Below, in pieces: positions 47,837 to 60,893 of a stretch of 64,000 nt of DNA (position 1 is its first letter; every line of letters begins with the position of its first letter). The stretch comes from Pomacea canaliculata. Lineage: Eukaryota > Mollusca > Gastropoda > Architaenioglossa > Ampullariidae. The stretch spans positions 16,916,725 to 16,980,724 of the forward strand of contig NC_037593.1 in NCBI RefSeq assembly GCF_003073045.1. Direction: 5' to 3'. A program made the translations under genes and the position numbers. The notes under the pieces were generated by a model. The model did not search any database. It saw only the letters and a program-made list of their open reading frames with translations, and was not told the origin of the DNA.

Positions 47837-50500
47837 CTGTAGTTATGCTGAAATTAAATAATTAAATGACAAAAATAGATTCTTTCAAGAAAATTTACTT
47901 AAATCATTTCAATAATTACTTTCCGTCAAAACTGATAAGTTTAGTCTTTAGAGAACGCATGCACAGACTAATGTCTCAACACAACAGACTCATGTAGCGC
48001 GAACATACAAACACTTGCAAGCACGCATACACTAACATTCACAAATAGACAAACTGACAGACAGGATAGATAAGATAGGAATAGGCTAACAGGCACAAAC
48101 AAGGACAGGGACAGACACACAGACAATTGGAACAACAATTACAAATATTTTTTTGTTTACTAGATAATAAAACAAGCAAATCATTCTGCTTTTTTACATT
48201 ATCTCTTGCTCTAAAGAAGGAAAAATATAAAAACTACAAGACTATTACAATAATAGTGATGTCGTAAAAAGGTGGTAGCCAGTTACGAATCTTTTTATTT
48301 CCTGCAAGGACCACTTCAAGGAAGCAGGAAAGAAAATCACACAAATAATTGAGCTGTACGAAGAACTTGTGTCACTAAAAAGATGCGAGTTATATCGGTA
48401 TGGCCATACATCGAGGTAACCAAGACTTACAAAGATGATCCTGTAGGGAACTACACGGAGGGAGAAAAAAGGGAGACAAAAGAAGAAATGGGCAGACAAC
48501 TTACAAGGCCTCTCACTAGGCGCATCCCAGAGAAGGAGGAGAACGGGAAAAAGAGTTGGTGGTTATATCGCCATGGCCTCTACAGCTAATCAGGGTTAAG
48601 AGTGATGATGATGAATGATATTTACAGGAGATTTACGCACGAGGCTAGAAGTTTTTAGAAAAAAAAAAGTTTCTGGCTTTCTACCCTCCCCTTATACAGG
48701 TCCGGTGATGGCCATGATGTTAAATACACGGACGGCTGTAGCAAGTGAAGATAATGACATATTTCTAATTCAAAGAAGTGCAGAAGGGATTTCATATGTG
48801 CAAATTGAAGGACTTTCCAATTTCTACGTGAATGAGTATCAATGAATATTTCAGGCTTGATTAAAAAAGTCCATTCCTGAATTGGGACTGGTGTTCCTTT
48901 GTCCCTCACATCAAAGTGATCAGTAGCAACCACAATAAGCCACTAACAAGGATACGACTCATGGACCAAAAATTGCTTTTAAAGAAAGTTGAAAACGTAA
49001 ATCATGGGAGAATTACTTTAAGGACTTGCCTTTTTAAAAAAAAAGTCTCAGAAAATTTGTATTTAAATCAGGAGTAGACATCATTCAAAAATAAAATTGT
49101 TACTGTTAAACCTGTTGTGCATTGACTTGAATTTTAAGTTTTCCAAACTACGATTATTAATTGTACCTCGAAGAATGTACAGATCTCCTTTTTTAACCCT
49201 GACTTCAGATGTTATTTTGCTGTGGTCACAGTGTGTTATTAAACAGAGTATCAACCAATTTCGTTGTTCGAGACCTTTTAAAGAAATGTGTAGTGTCTTC
49301 TGACTTTTTTTTCTAAGAGCACAAAGCAGCCTTCGTGATGGACGAGAAAGGCATCAGCACATCATTATTCAGCTCCTTTTGACTGATTCGTTTCGGATGT
49401 AAAAGAAAAGAAGTGCACATGCTTATCAAATTCTGTTTAGTACAGACGACAAAGATTAAAGAAAAAAAAACGATTAAAGGGCAATTTTTTAAATCTATTG
49501 TTTCGTCTCATGGTTTTGTGTTTCTGTATAATGTAGTCATGTTGACGGATGTAAAAGTTCTATATGACATTCAAGTTAGAAAGTGTAGAAACTAAATATT
49601 TCCTCGGTTCATAAGACGGATGAAGATAAGGACATCCTAAAACAAAATTCACTGCGCGCTTAAACAATAGAAAAGGCAAAAAACAATAGAAAAGGCAAAA
49701 AAAAAAAAAAAAAAAAAAAAAGAAAAAGCAAGAGAAGAACAGGAAGAATAAAAGCCAGACGAACAAGGATGGGACAAAGAAGAAACGAAGGGAAAACGAT
49801 GGTCCCCCGGCAGACAAGCGGCGGTATGTGAAAGCACGCGTGCGAGCATGATGAAAACGTATGACAGTGTTTGCACGTTAGTGATGGGAAAACAGGGGAA
49901 AGTGTCAGGGCGGGTAGATTTACTGAGCGTCTGTTTATCGCCACAACGGCTTTTCCAGGCTTCTTTCTCTCCGAGCCAAGACAAATAGGAGAGGAACACT
50001 CGATCTGCTGTCTCCGCAGTCTGGCTGCATCCACACACACATACACACACACACACACATACATACACACACATATACACATACCCGCCTCACACGCACG
50101 GCTCTTATTGCATGAACAAACAAATCATTATTGTATACAGTTTACATGAAGACATAAAATACACTGCATGGTATAGGCGGGTAACACACACACATTATAT
50201 ATATATAGAGAGAGTGCACACGTGTAGACATAGGTTTACGATGAAGTATAGGTGATTAGACAACATATAGCATAGGCTCCAATATGTTACAGCTTCTAGA
50301 CATAGTTCATACTATACAGGGCAGGTGTGTAGACAGAAATATATGGTATAGGGGAAGACGTAGACCACAAAATAACTTACAATCATGTAGACCTGGATTA
50401 CCCTATGTGTAGACACGACATAATTTACAGTACACAGCTGTAGTCGTAAGACTACAATATGGGGTGAATGCTTGTCGTGTCTGTCGTCTGAAGCAATTTA
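47837..50500. other. Region upstream of the visible aquaporin exons
   Basis: Expected to contain further 5' aquaporin exons, but no first NPA box or splice-flanked hydrophobic exon could be recognised. Holds a polyA run (49698-49721) and CA/TA repeats (50033-50085, 50190-50210). Confidence 0.4.
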
Positions 50501-50511
50501 TGTCTAGTACA

Positions 50512-50650
50512 CGCTTAACGCCTGTCACCAATACACTGAGGATTTTATGTCCTGGGTTCAGATCTCATCTCGGAACCCTGTTTTGTTTTCTCTACCTGTA
50601 AAACCTGTTTATAGGGCCGGCTGACTGGCCGCCGCCATTTGCCTTTCCTA
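50512..50650 (+). mobile_element. SINE copy, same family as 21988-22198
   Basis: Plus-strand CGCCTGTCACCAATACACTGA, then CCTGGGTTCAGATCTCATCT, then ACCTGTTTATAGGGCCGGCT align in order with the minus-strand SINE at 22 kb (GCGCCTTCACCAATACAGTG; CCTGAGTTCATTTCTCGTCT; CTGTTTACAGGGCTGGCTG). The match is diverged, with no clear target-site duplication. Confidence 0.7.
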
Positions 50651-50848
50651 CGATCCTCAATCCTTCCTTCCTGCGCAGAAGGAAAACAAATGATGGCTTT
50701 TGTTAATGCACGATACCCGTATTACCCTTTCTCCTCTGACCTGTGCCTTGGATCCTGCTCAGGCGAAGCAGACTGTAACTTTGATCTTCGATTGAATTTC
50801 CCTTTAGGGTACAGGTACAGGTGTACAAACAGGAAACCACAACAGTAA

Positions 50849-50930
50849 AGCTGAGAGAGAAGAGAGAGAAGAGAGAGAAGAGAGAGAAGAGAGAGAGAGA
50901 GAAGAGAGAGAAGAGAGAGGAGAGAGAGTC
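50849..50930 (+). repeat. (GAGAGAA)n purine repeat
   Basis: About 80 nt of GAGA with periodic AA interruptions. Confidence 0.9.
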
Positions 50931-51683
50931 ATCGAACTAAACCATGAGAATTAGAAGAATAAAGGATAGCCCGTGAGGATAAAGGGAGGATGGAGGAAGG
51001 AGAAAGCAAGATAACAAGAGGTGCAAAAAAAGTCAAGAAGAAAACACTCAGAGCCCTCTTGTGCATGGAATCTTACGTACGCTGATGTCCTATCTTAGAC
51101 GCAAAAGAAGAAGGAAAAGAAAAAGAAAGATATCCCGGATTTCACTAACTTCGGTTGATCAGAACATACCGACTAGAAAGTTTCCCCTATCCCCGATTCA
51201 AGCGCTGACACCTCATCAGTTCGATCTCTTCAAAAGTCGAAAATCATCTTTCGCAAAAGCATCCTGAAAAGAAAAAAAACTAATTCTACTGGTTCCCACC
51301 CCCCTCACATCTGCCCTATCTTCCAATGTCATCTCCCCCATTCAAACTGTGTTTCCCCCCATTTATCCCAAAATGGCCGCCTGTCCTGGAAATCTCACGC
51401 CGCTATCTCTGGCGCAACCAGCGGATTCCAGAGGCGAATAGCTGCGAGAGTTGCTCGGGGAAACCATTCTTGTAGGGGGCCATGCCAGACATTCATTCAG
51501 CGCGCGCACATGTGCTCGTGTAAACATACTTATGACAGTTATGCAGTACAAACATTTACTTGTCCTTTCTCATCATCTACCAGGCCCTCCGCCGGAAACT
51601 TCTCTTTCTTTCTCTCTGGAAGCACTTCTTGATTTTTGTCTCAGTCTTTGTAAGAATGGGGAGGGAGTGGGATGGTGAGGACA

Positions 51684-51905
51684 GAGAGAGAGTGTGTGTG
51701 TGTTTGTGTGTGTGTATGTTTGTGGGAGGATGTGTGTGAAAGAGAGTGTGTCTGCGTGTAAAAGAGCGAGAGAATGTGGGTTTGTGGGATGGTTTGTGTG
51801 TGAAAGTGTTTGTGTGTGAATCAGAAAGTTTGTGTGAAAGAATTCGTCTATGCATGTGTATGTGTGTGTTTGTGAGAGAGAGAAGGAGAGAGAGAGAGAA
51901 GGATA
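51684..51905 (+). repeat. Degenerate GT/GA-rich tract
   Basis: Mixed TGTG and GAGA runs about 220 nt long. They generate overlapping open frames on both strands that are not genes. Confidence 0.85.
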
Positions 51906-53635
51906 GAGGTGTGAAGGAGAGTGTAAGCATATACCTGTATGTCTATGTAAAAAAAAAAAAAAGTAAAATTGTGTGTTTGTGTGTGCGCGCATGCGTACTA
52001 TTATCACAAAAGTTTATTCCTCCCTTTTCCTTCCCCAGTTTCTTGTATTCTGACCTCTCTGTTTTTCTGTTTTCCTGCTGGAGTTTGCTTTGCTTTGTTT
52101 TGTTTCTGCTGATGTTGGTTTGGTCGTGTTGGAGAGAATTCGCTGTCAGTCTCTGACGCTGCGATGTTCAAGGCAACGAGGAGGGGCGGGACGAGAAGAT
52201 CAAGAGTGACATCCCACGACTCCTCCTCCCACTAACATCAACTTGAGTAAACGCTCCTCTTAGCCCTCCATCACTTCTAGCTCTCCACCCTTCTCCTCCT
52301 TGACATCACTCCCCAGCCTACTTTTCTCTTTCACCTCCTTTTAACACTTTCTTTTCTGCTGTTTTACCGCTCTTTAATTCCAGTTCCCTCATCTTTATTT
52401 TCCTACCGCGCGTACGTGTGTGTGTTTGTGAGACTTATTGCTGTTATGTTCACAAAATTTTTCTATTTCTTTTTCTCTTCCCCGCCTCTCTCTCTCTCTA
52501 CATCTCTGCAAAGACACATAAGTATGCACACACAGGGGAGACAATGTTTTAGTTGTCTTCTCATCCTCTTACGACCATCATTCGATGTCAGAGTGTGTCG
52601 ATGCGACAGAGATGATGATCGTCTACTAACAACACATTGAGATGGCTGTGATGCAAAGAAAGTTTTCCTATCCTTTAGTACCTCGGGAAGCTCGAGTGTG
52701 TTTGTGTGTTTGCCATGACGAGAATTTATAGGCAATCTAGCTGCAGCTACATATAAATCATAATGACAAAACCAACCTCAGTTTCCCTCTTTCTCTTTTC
52801 CCTCTCCCTCTCACTCCATTCCCTTCCAATTTCTTACACGACTCGCACCATTTTCTCTCCCGTAAAACTCGTCCTCCAGGGACAGAAACATTCGCTGGCT
52901 TTAAACTTTCACACTTTGTGAAGAAAGAGTAGGGAGTAACAGCCTGAGTTGTTGGGAGCAAAGGAGGGAAAGGGGAGATGAAGGGAAAAGGGGAGAAGAT
53001 GGCGGAAGGGAAGGGTGATGATCGCCATCTGTTGAAACCTTTTGCGACCTGCTAGAGACGTGGGTGAAAGCCCCAGTGAGAGGTGATCGGTATGACAGGC
53101 AAAACAGGAGGCTGTGTCGTGAACAAACACGCTTCGCACGTGCTTCGCCGGGTTATGGGCCCGCACGTGCGTCCCGGAGGGCCCCTCACGCTAACTGCCG
53201 GCGAGAATGTCTTCCTCCCTTCAGATCCTGTTGGACCCTCCAGAGGCGAGAACTCTTCGCGCTTAATCTGTTACACGTGAGTCCCAGGTATGCGACTCCG
53301 CACCGGAGTGTGTGTGTGGTTGACTTACATACTAACATGCTATATAAATTTTTTCTTACATTATTTATGAAATTATTAAGTAAATTATCTTAGTCATTAA
53401 ATTATTTAAATCAACGCCTAATTTACAGTCCAATGTCCTTACAGAAAAACGATTTACACAGCGGTGGAGTTACAAGAGATTTGCAATGACCTTTCACCTT
53501 GAATCCGTTAAATGCCACGTCACGTATTCGTCAAACATTCGCATAAATTAAAATTCACTGATCAGCTCTCAAAATTTCAAAACTCTAAATCAACATTTCT
53601 CATAAAAAAAATTGTGAAAAACAATTACAAAAAGA
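51906..53635. other. Non-coding, no recognised gene
   Basis: AT-rich to mixed composition. A GC-richer patch at about 53080-53280 has two CACGTG-like sites (GCACGTGC) and could be regulatory. No supportable exon was seen. Confidence 0.4.
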
Positions 53636-53639
53636 TGCA

Positions 53640-54010
53640 GGAAGCAACTGATTCCCAAACCGTCGACAGCTGTGGGCGAAGCTTCGGCAAAGTCAGCTGC
53701 AAGCTTGGCGTCGAAGTCCGAGGCCAAAGCTTTGCCAGCGGAGGAGCGGAAGCCAGCGGCGCTCCAACGGTCCATTACAGCTGTAAGCGGGAGGATGTTA
53801 ACCCACACCACTGATCCCAATGTTGTATGACAGCAAAGAGCTGCCACATGGGAGACTCGACTACCGCCGCTGTATCTCTCCACCATCTCATGTCTGACAG
53901 CGAGGTAATTCGGTCATCTTGCGCCTGCGACCACAATTTATTATTGTCTAGGTGCTTCATCCTCAAGACAGGGAGCATCCGGAGTGTGGCGCCACGAACC
54001 TTTAAACATA
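53640..54010. other. GC-rich open block, probably repeat-derived
   Basis: In AT-rich surroundings this block is open in several frames on both strands. Plus strand: an Ala/Lys/Glu-rich stretch ASKSEAKALPAEERKPAALQ, then GRMLTHTTDPNVV and further in-frame text after stops. No domain recognised. A decayed dispersed element or an orphan exon are both possible. Confidence 0.3.
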
Positions 54011-55750
54011 TTAAAAATATATTATAAATATATTCATATGTAGGCAAGTTGGTATTCTCAGTCGGACATCTTTATATCTTATTTCTTGTTTTTAACCTGA
54101 AGTTATTTTTTTTATATTTTATATTTTTATATTTTGCTAAAACAGCCCTTCGACATCGCTTGATATTCTCCAGAACCCCAAAGTCTAATTCAAAGGCAAG
54201 TTAACAAAAATGTTAGGGGAGAGGCAGAGAGAGAGAAGCGAACCTCTCCGTGACAACAAAATAAACATGGGTGTCCTAACGACTCTGGCACTGCCATGGT
54301 TGAGCAGACTTAAAGAAATCTGCTGTTGGCAGCTTCAGAAGACCTTCACTTTGTCCACCAGATGGGAGCAGTTCAAAAAGGTCATTGGAGAGATGGGATG
54401 ACCTTAAAAAAAAAAGACAACCTCCGGTCCTTGAAAGACAGATGTTGTTTTGTTGTTTTCGGGGCAAAAGAAAACAATCTGCGAAAGCTCTCCTAAAAGC
54501 GTTCATTTCAGTGTTCAACCAGAATCTTTGACCCTGATGTATGTTGTGTTAACAAAACCACACAAAAATATGGGTTGAAACACGAGCTGGAAGTTCACGA
54601 GAAAGCTTGGAAGTAGTGTAACCGAAACATGGTAAAAATCATTGAAGTCGAAGGAAATGTCCTACCAACTAGGATACAGTTGTAACAAGGAGCAGCAAGT
54701 GGTTTCTGGATAAAAGGACTAAACAAGCATTTCAAACTGACAAAGGAGGACAACTGATAAAGGAGGACAATGAGGAGAAGAAAGAAAAAGTAAAAAAAAA
54801 AATAAACAACAGATCAGTGAGATCAGGCAAAGAAGTTTTACAGTTCTCGCGCTGTAGGTGAGCCCTTGTGTAGAGTTAGGGGCAAGTTAAACAATTCCTT
54901 CCATACCCTCCTTCTTATTCAGCCAAACTACAATTTTACTGGTACTGCATCCACAACACAAGAACTGCCTAATGTCAACGTTCAGTGTGTAGATCCTTTC
55001 TTTTCTTGTTCGTCTTTCCTTTCCTGTAGATGTTTTGTCCCTTGCAAGACATAAACGGGCCCATGCATTTCAATAGCAGGAGGGAAGTACCAAAGGGACA
55101 CTTTCAGACATGGAAACAAGACACGAATACTCATTCAGCGAGGTCTTGAGGGAAATGTTCAGAACCATTTCATGCAACAACCGCTTTCCTTCCAAATAGA
55201 AATGCCACGATCAGACCCAGTGAATGTACATAAGGGAGGTTGAGATATTCCCAGTGCTCTTAACACGATGACGATGACGACGACGATGATGATGATGAAT
55301 CATAGTGATAATATTTTCTATGCAAAGTGTAATATGCTTGCACACACATACCCACAGTCAGTAAACAGTACAATACTATTCCACTCCTTGCGAAAAAAAG
55401 CTTCACTGTGTTCAGCTTGGGTCTACCCTGCCTCATTTGTTATTTTTACTTATCTCGGGGAACATGAGAGGCTGCTCTGGAGTACATGAGGATGGAAATA
55501 TATTTACTTATTATTTCTAGTTATCGATTCCCGCCACCAGCCATTCACTATTTGGATCCTAAATGTTCCAGTCTTTGACATTAGAAATTCTTCTCTATCA
55601 ATACATCCCATTCCTGATTATTATTCCTGCACGATATGAATGTCTAGCTCATTCCTTCAAATATACACTGATATTTTTTTTTTCTATTTAATCAAAGACT
55701 GCGTACGGGGGAGTAAGGAGTAGGGAAAGGAGGTCACTCGAAGAGCTAGC
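54011..55750. other. Non-coding, no recognised gene
   Basis: AT-rich. A short GAT/GAC tract sits at 55266-55300. Nothing else supportable. Confidence 0.5.
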
Positions 55751-55814
55751 GATCAATGTTATTTTTCTGTCGAGCATCGTCGAGAGACGAAAACATTTCT
55801 CCGGGTGGTTTAAA

Positions 55815-56153
55815 ACAGAGAAAGTTCGACTGTAGTTTCCCAAACTCTCCTTCCTCCAACCCTTACTTACACCCACACCTCCAAATCCTTCTCCGATGGC
55901 CCGACCCCTCGTGGTCTTACGTCAGTCACATCAAAACCAAGTCCGTGGCGGACACGAAGTACTTTATATTTCGATGCCCTCGACCCCCTCGAGGACCCTC
56001 GGACTCCGACTCCCACAGTTCCACGGGGCATCCATCACCGATATTGCCGCCGCCTCTTGGGCGCCATTTTGTCCAGTTTCTTATCCTAATTGCAGATCAA
56101 CCACTCCAGAACTCGTGCTCGGAGGAAATCAAATTGGCTTTGGGAACTTCGCT
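55815..56153 (+). other. Candidate coding exon, unassigned
   Basis: Open frame from a possible acceptor AAAACAG (ends about 55818) to a strong donor CTTG|GTAAGT (56153/56154). Third codon positions are GC-rich although flanks are AT-rich, and the text VSHIKTKSVADTKYFIFRCP followed by Pro/Ser/Asp-rich sequence looks like protein. No partner exon and no family recognised. Confidence 0.3.
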
Positions 56154-56159
56154 TGGTAA

Positions 56160-58340
56160 GTTTCCGCCGGCCATTACTTACAGACTTACCCAGGGAATAG
56201 ATTTAAGAATAAAATTAATCTCGTCTGCTCTTGCGTTTTCGTTTGTTTGACAAAAGCCTTTAGCCTTTTGGTGGTCCACCGGCCAACGACAATTGGTTTC
56301 CATTGTAATTATTCCCAAGACAGTCATAATTAGAATCCATCAACATATTTTCAACAATTTTTCTGCACACAATAATTCCTGAAAATCTTTCATGCAAACA
56401 TCGAGGATGTATTCCCACCAAGTGCCCCCAAAATAAATGTTACATTAAACAAAGAAAGAGGGACAGGCAAAAAAGAAAAACAGAGAGAAAGAGCAATGAA
56501 AGAATGAACAAAATACTCAATGAGAATTCTCAGCTGAAGTGAAAATGCTGATCTCAGTAATTTTTTCCGAAGTCGGCAACTTCAGTTTTTTACCGGAATA
56601 ATATCGATAATATTCGACATGGAGGAAAAGCACAGCAGCGTCTCACAAAAAAATAATATTCTCCAGCGAAGCATTTTCTCCAAAACAAATCGTATTTCCT
56701 GATGAAATCAGAACTAAATGACAAAAATATCGCACAAAGGAAAGATGATAGAGTAGTTGCTCTCAAGGGCCTGTGGGATGGAATTTTGTTTTAATGACTT
56801 TGTTAAGCTGAGTGCAGGATACTGTTCCTGAAATCAAGGGAATACACTTTTCCTCCACTTTCGTTTTCAATATTACACAAACTGGAGCGGAGAGGAGGAG
56901 GGGGAGGAGGAAAAAGAAGAGAATGAGGATAAGGATGAGGATCAAAAACAAACGATTTCAGATATGATGTGTGGTACTTCATTAAGTGTAATAATAAGAA
57001 AATAATATTTCTACGTTAAACTCACACTCTCTCTGAGCTTTTTTCTTAAATTTGAAAATAATTAAATATTTAAACAAATTAAACTTGTTCTCATAAGAAT
57101 TTTATTTTGTCTATTTAGTTTTAAGAAAGAAACAAAACTGGGTCAGAAGGTTCCCCTGCCTGACAGCACCCTGGGTGACACTCCATTTCTATCTCCTCTC
57201 CCCCTCCCCAAACCAGTAAGCCAGTGATGTACATCGGACAGTTTCTTTCACAGCTCCCCCTCCCCTGCAGGTAAACCAGTGACATGCAGCAGGCGATATC
57301 CTCCATGGAACTAACAGCTTCTTTTCACACCTCTCCCCTCCCTACACAGCTCTTCCCTTCACATGTCATCTTCATACTCCATCTTCGCGGATTCCTGTTC
57401 ATGGGCTGACCATCGTAATTTGTCTAGATACATCTGGATCCTTCAGCATGTGGATCCTCCAGTTCTGGCCTTTACTCCAGTCAAGTTTGCAGTGTAGCTT
57501 GGCAATGCCAACTTGTACAAACGCAATGACATGAATCTTTTTCAGTATTTTTACAACTTTGATTGTAATTAGCGAAAAAAATGTCTTTGTTGTTGCACGG
57601 TTGTATATAACATCCACTTTCATTCAAGTCTGCAATAGACGAGCTGAATAAGTCATTTATTCGTCAAATAATAGAAGTTTGGATTTTAAGTTTATAAAAA
57701 CTGAACAAAATTACTAGAGAAACGAGACCATCTTTCTAATTAATAAGCTTGACAGCATAAATTAATTTGCCTTTAGTCAACGATTGTGCGCAAGCGTGCG
57801 GTATTTCTTGCTCGTTCACTCTGTGTGTGTGTGGTGGGGACGAGAGGGTAGATCTTCCTTTTGCTTTTTTCCACCTTTTTTTTTGACCTGGGGTCGACTT
57901 CCTGACAGAAGAGTTCTTTGGGAAACACTTGAGATCTCGTGGTGAGTTGCGTGCAGCTGTGACGGCCTGCCCCCGCGCCACAAATTGTCGACATGTCGTA
58001 AACACAGGAGAGCGCCAGCAGGATTCCTTGTCGCTAAGTAGCAGGATGTTTCCATTAACCAAAACATGGCGTTCGACAGACTCGTCTGTCTGGCACCTGT
58101 CTTTGCAAGAGAATCCACACATTAGTCACAGAACTCTTTTCGCCAGAGGTTTCCCACAAACCCTCAGCTAGTGTCTTCCTATACCCTTCCTCTCTCTCTC
58201 TCTGTACTCGGTGAAGAGCTGCGAGTGTTTAACAGAGGAATAAAGCTTGAATAGATTGTGTGATGTGTGAAATGATGATGTGAAGAGGTATTTTAGCCTG
58301 GTTTCGAATTTATGAATCCAGAATTTGTGACCAGGTCACT
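56160..58340. other. Non-coding, no recognised gene
   Basis: AT-rich. At about 57195-57290 two imperfect copies of an AACCAGTRA..CCAGTGA-type unit with pyrimidine spacers occur. The minus frame 57399-57623 shows no known domain. Confidence 0.4.
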
Positions 58341-58345
58341 GAATC

Positions 58346-58454
58346 TCACTCACTCACTCACTCACTCACTCACTCACTCACTCACTCACTCACTCACTCA
58401 CTCACTCACTCACTCACTCACTCACTCACTCACTCACTCACTCACTCACTCACT
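58346..58454 (+). repeat. (CACT)n microsatellite
   Basis: About 27 nearly perfect CACT units, read as repeated LTHS in the open frame across it. This tetranucleotide is the usual tail of some snail SINEs. Confidence 0.97.
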
Positions 58455-59514
58455 ATTATTGCTTGTATCTCCATCCATCCATTTCAACCACTCAACCATC
58501 ACCATTGAATTTTCAGTTTCTCGCTTATCATCTTATTTAAGTCTTACTCGCTCGTTGCCTCCATCTCTTTCAATCTGTCCTTTTTTGTAATTTATTTCCT
58601 GAGCTCTGGGTCTTTTAGATTATTTTGTATTTGTATTTTTCTCGTCTGCACTCAGTGGCTCATCATCTATTATTTCTGTTTTAATTTGTTGTCTTTTCGC
58701 TCTCACTGTGCCTTTCTGATTAGAGTGAGGTTCCCTCACCTTACCTCACCTCTGTTTTCTGCATTCACCTGTTGTGAGTTTTGTGCCTATTATTTCACAC
58801 ATTCTTCAAATCATTGTGATTAACATTTTGTTTGTTTGTGGCCTTTAAATTTTCATCTAAAGCCTTCTATTGTCCCTTCAACTGCCAGCCTCCTGTAGCT
58901 ACCTTCCATGACAGTTTCTTTGTGCAACTCGTCGATGAGATCACATAACCGAAACGGTGGGGTACATCCTCTCTGTTTTGTTATCGTGTAGCAATAAACG
59001 GATGATTTGAGCTTTGGACAAAACTATTCTGAGTATCAACTGATCTGCTTTGTCAAGATTAATAACGACTTTTTATATCTGAACTACAAAGCTATGGAAC
59101 TGTAACTCTTCTAACTTAATCTTTGAAAATATACTACACCACCACTGCATTTTCCCTTTGAACTGCTGTGATAAGTTCAAGTTCAACTCATTGGCACTCT
59201 TGCAAGGAAGAAACAGATTTGTCTCTGTGAAATCATTTTCTACAGAAGATTCTAGCAGTGTGTCGACAGTTCATGAAGACCAAAACTATTTGTAAGCAAA
59301 TGGATCTGGACAGCAGAAAATATTATGTCGGTGGATTTTACTGCTTCCCTTTCTTGTGGTTTTGTGAATTCAATCTAGTTGTTTTTTTTTTTTAAAATGC
59401 CCTCGCAACTACCGGTATGAAGCAGCAAAAAAATGATTTGCACCTATGTGATCTGTGCTATGAATGGCATAGTGGTGTGGATAGGAGCATTTGCAGCTTT
59501 GATCACACTTTCAT

Positions 59515-59602
59515 TATTGCGGTTGTAAAGCGCCGTGAGCTTTCCCACTGAGCTTGAATATGCCTTTATGTAAGTGCATTATTATTATTATATTTTATTT
59601 GC
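59515..59602 (+). mobile_element. Retroposon 3' tail with (ATT)n
   Basis: GCGGTTGTAAAGCGCCGTGAG ... TATGCCTTTATGTAAGTGC followed by ATTATTATTATTA. Same tail type as at 16.1 kb. The 5' part is not delimited; 58.46-59.5 kb shows no gene. Confidence 0.5.
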
Positions 59603-59772
59603 TTCATTACAAAGAATATTTAATGCTGCAGTTATTCTCGCATATGGACAGGTTTCGCATTACCTTTCGCGCATGCGCAGTGCTGAACCGCTCAACAGCG
59701 GAAGTTGAGGGATTTTTTTGTTCTTTGTGGTCCTCAAGGGAAAGAGAAACTTTTGTTCTTCTGAATTCTTTG

Positions 59773-60110
59773 TATCAGTGTCTCATGGACGTTATATACA
59801 ATTTATAATATTTATTACACCTATCAGTGTCTCGTGTGCATTATATATATATAACTTATACACTATTATTTTCACTTCATATCAGTGTATCATGTCCATT
59901 TTATGTATAGATAATTTACTATTATTTACATTTTATATCAGTTGCTCATGGACGTTATGTGTGTGTATATATATAACTTAACTATGATATTTTATATATA
60001 CATCTATAACTTACACTATTTATTACATCTATCAATGTATCATGTGAATTATATTTAATACTATTATTCCCACATCACATCAGTGTTTCATGTGCATTTT
60101 ATATATGAAG
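59773..60110 (+). repeat. Degenerate minisatellite, six units
   Basis: The phrase TATCAGTGTCTCATGGACGT and variants begins at 59773, 59822, 59880, 59936, 60030 and 60078, each followed by AT-rich text and a TATTTATTACA-like end. Unit spacing is about 48-58 nt, with one interval of 94 nt that probably contains a diverged or lost unit. Confidence 0.85.
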
Positions 60111-60893
60111 ATATAACATATATTACTATTTATACATCCAGTTTTACTGCAGGCGCCTCGTTCTTTTACTGTGTATGCTTAAATGATGAATGTTTAGAAA
60201 CAGAAATGTTGTGTATGTTTCTAAAAAAAAATTATTTTGAAAGTTATAGTCATGTTTTTTCCATGCTGAAATGAATGTGGTGTGTAATTCTTTTATCTTA
60301 TGTCCGTCATTCTTAGTTTTAATCTTTGATTTTTTTCGCTCTCTCTCTCTCTCTCTCTTGTTTTTACTGTAGGGTGAAGTGTGTTAACAAGTTTTTGTCA
60401 GGGTTGATCTTGGATTAATTTTTGAGTTTAATGACAGACTATGTTAAATTAATTAACTCAGCCTCGGAACCTACTTGTGCCTCGAGACCACGCCTGCAGA
60501 ATGTGGAGGTTCAGGCTTGTTTGTCACAGTTTGTTATAATAAATCAAATGATGTTACACTTTGCTATAATCACTTTTGTAAACCTTAGCTATCCACAGAG
60601 GATTTGGTCTACAGAAAAGACTATTAAGTGATCTGCTTTCATAACAGATTAATAATGATGCACTGTGACTACAAATGAATAAAGAATTGAATTAATATTC
60701 TCATTCTCATTCATTCTAAATCCATTTACTTTTTTTTTCCTGACTTTTCCCCAGAGTCATCAGCAGGATATACAATAAAGGAATAGACATATTTCTCATC
60801 AGACCAAGTGAACAAAATTAACGTGGAAACATCAGCTTGGTAAATGTCATTGGACAAGCAAAAGGTAACGTAAATACGTAAATAAACAAATAC

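Noticed and set aside
51573..52156. Several overlapping 90-144 codon frames on both strands
   Set aside because: All arise from GT/GA low-complexity sequence.
58346..58454. CRISPR-like or protein repeat (LTHS)n
   Set aside because: A perfect tetranucleotide microsatellite without spacers.
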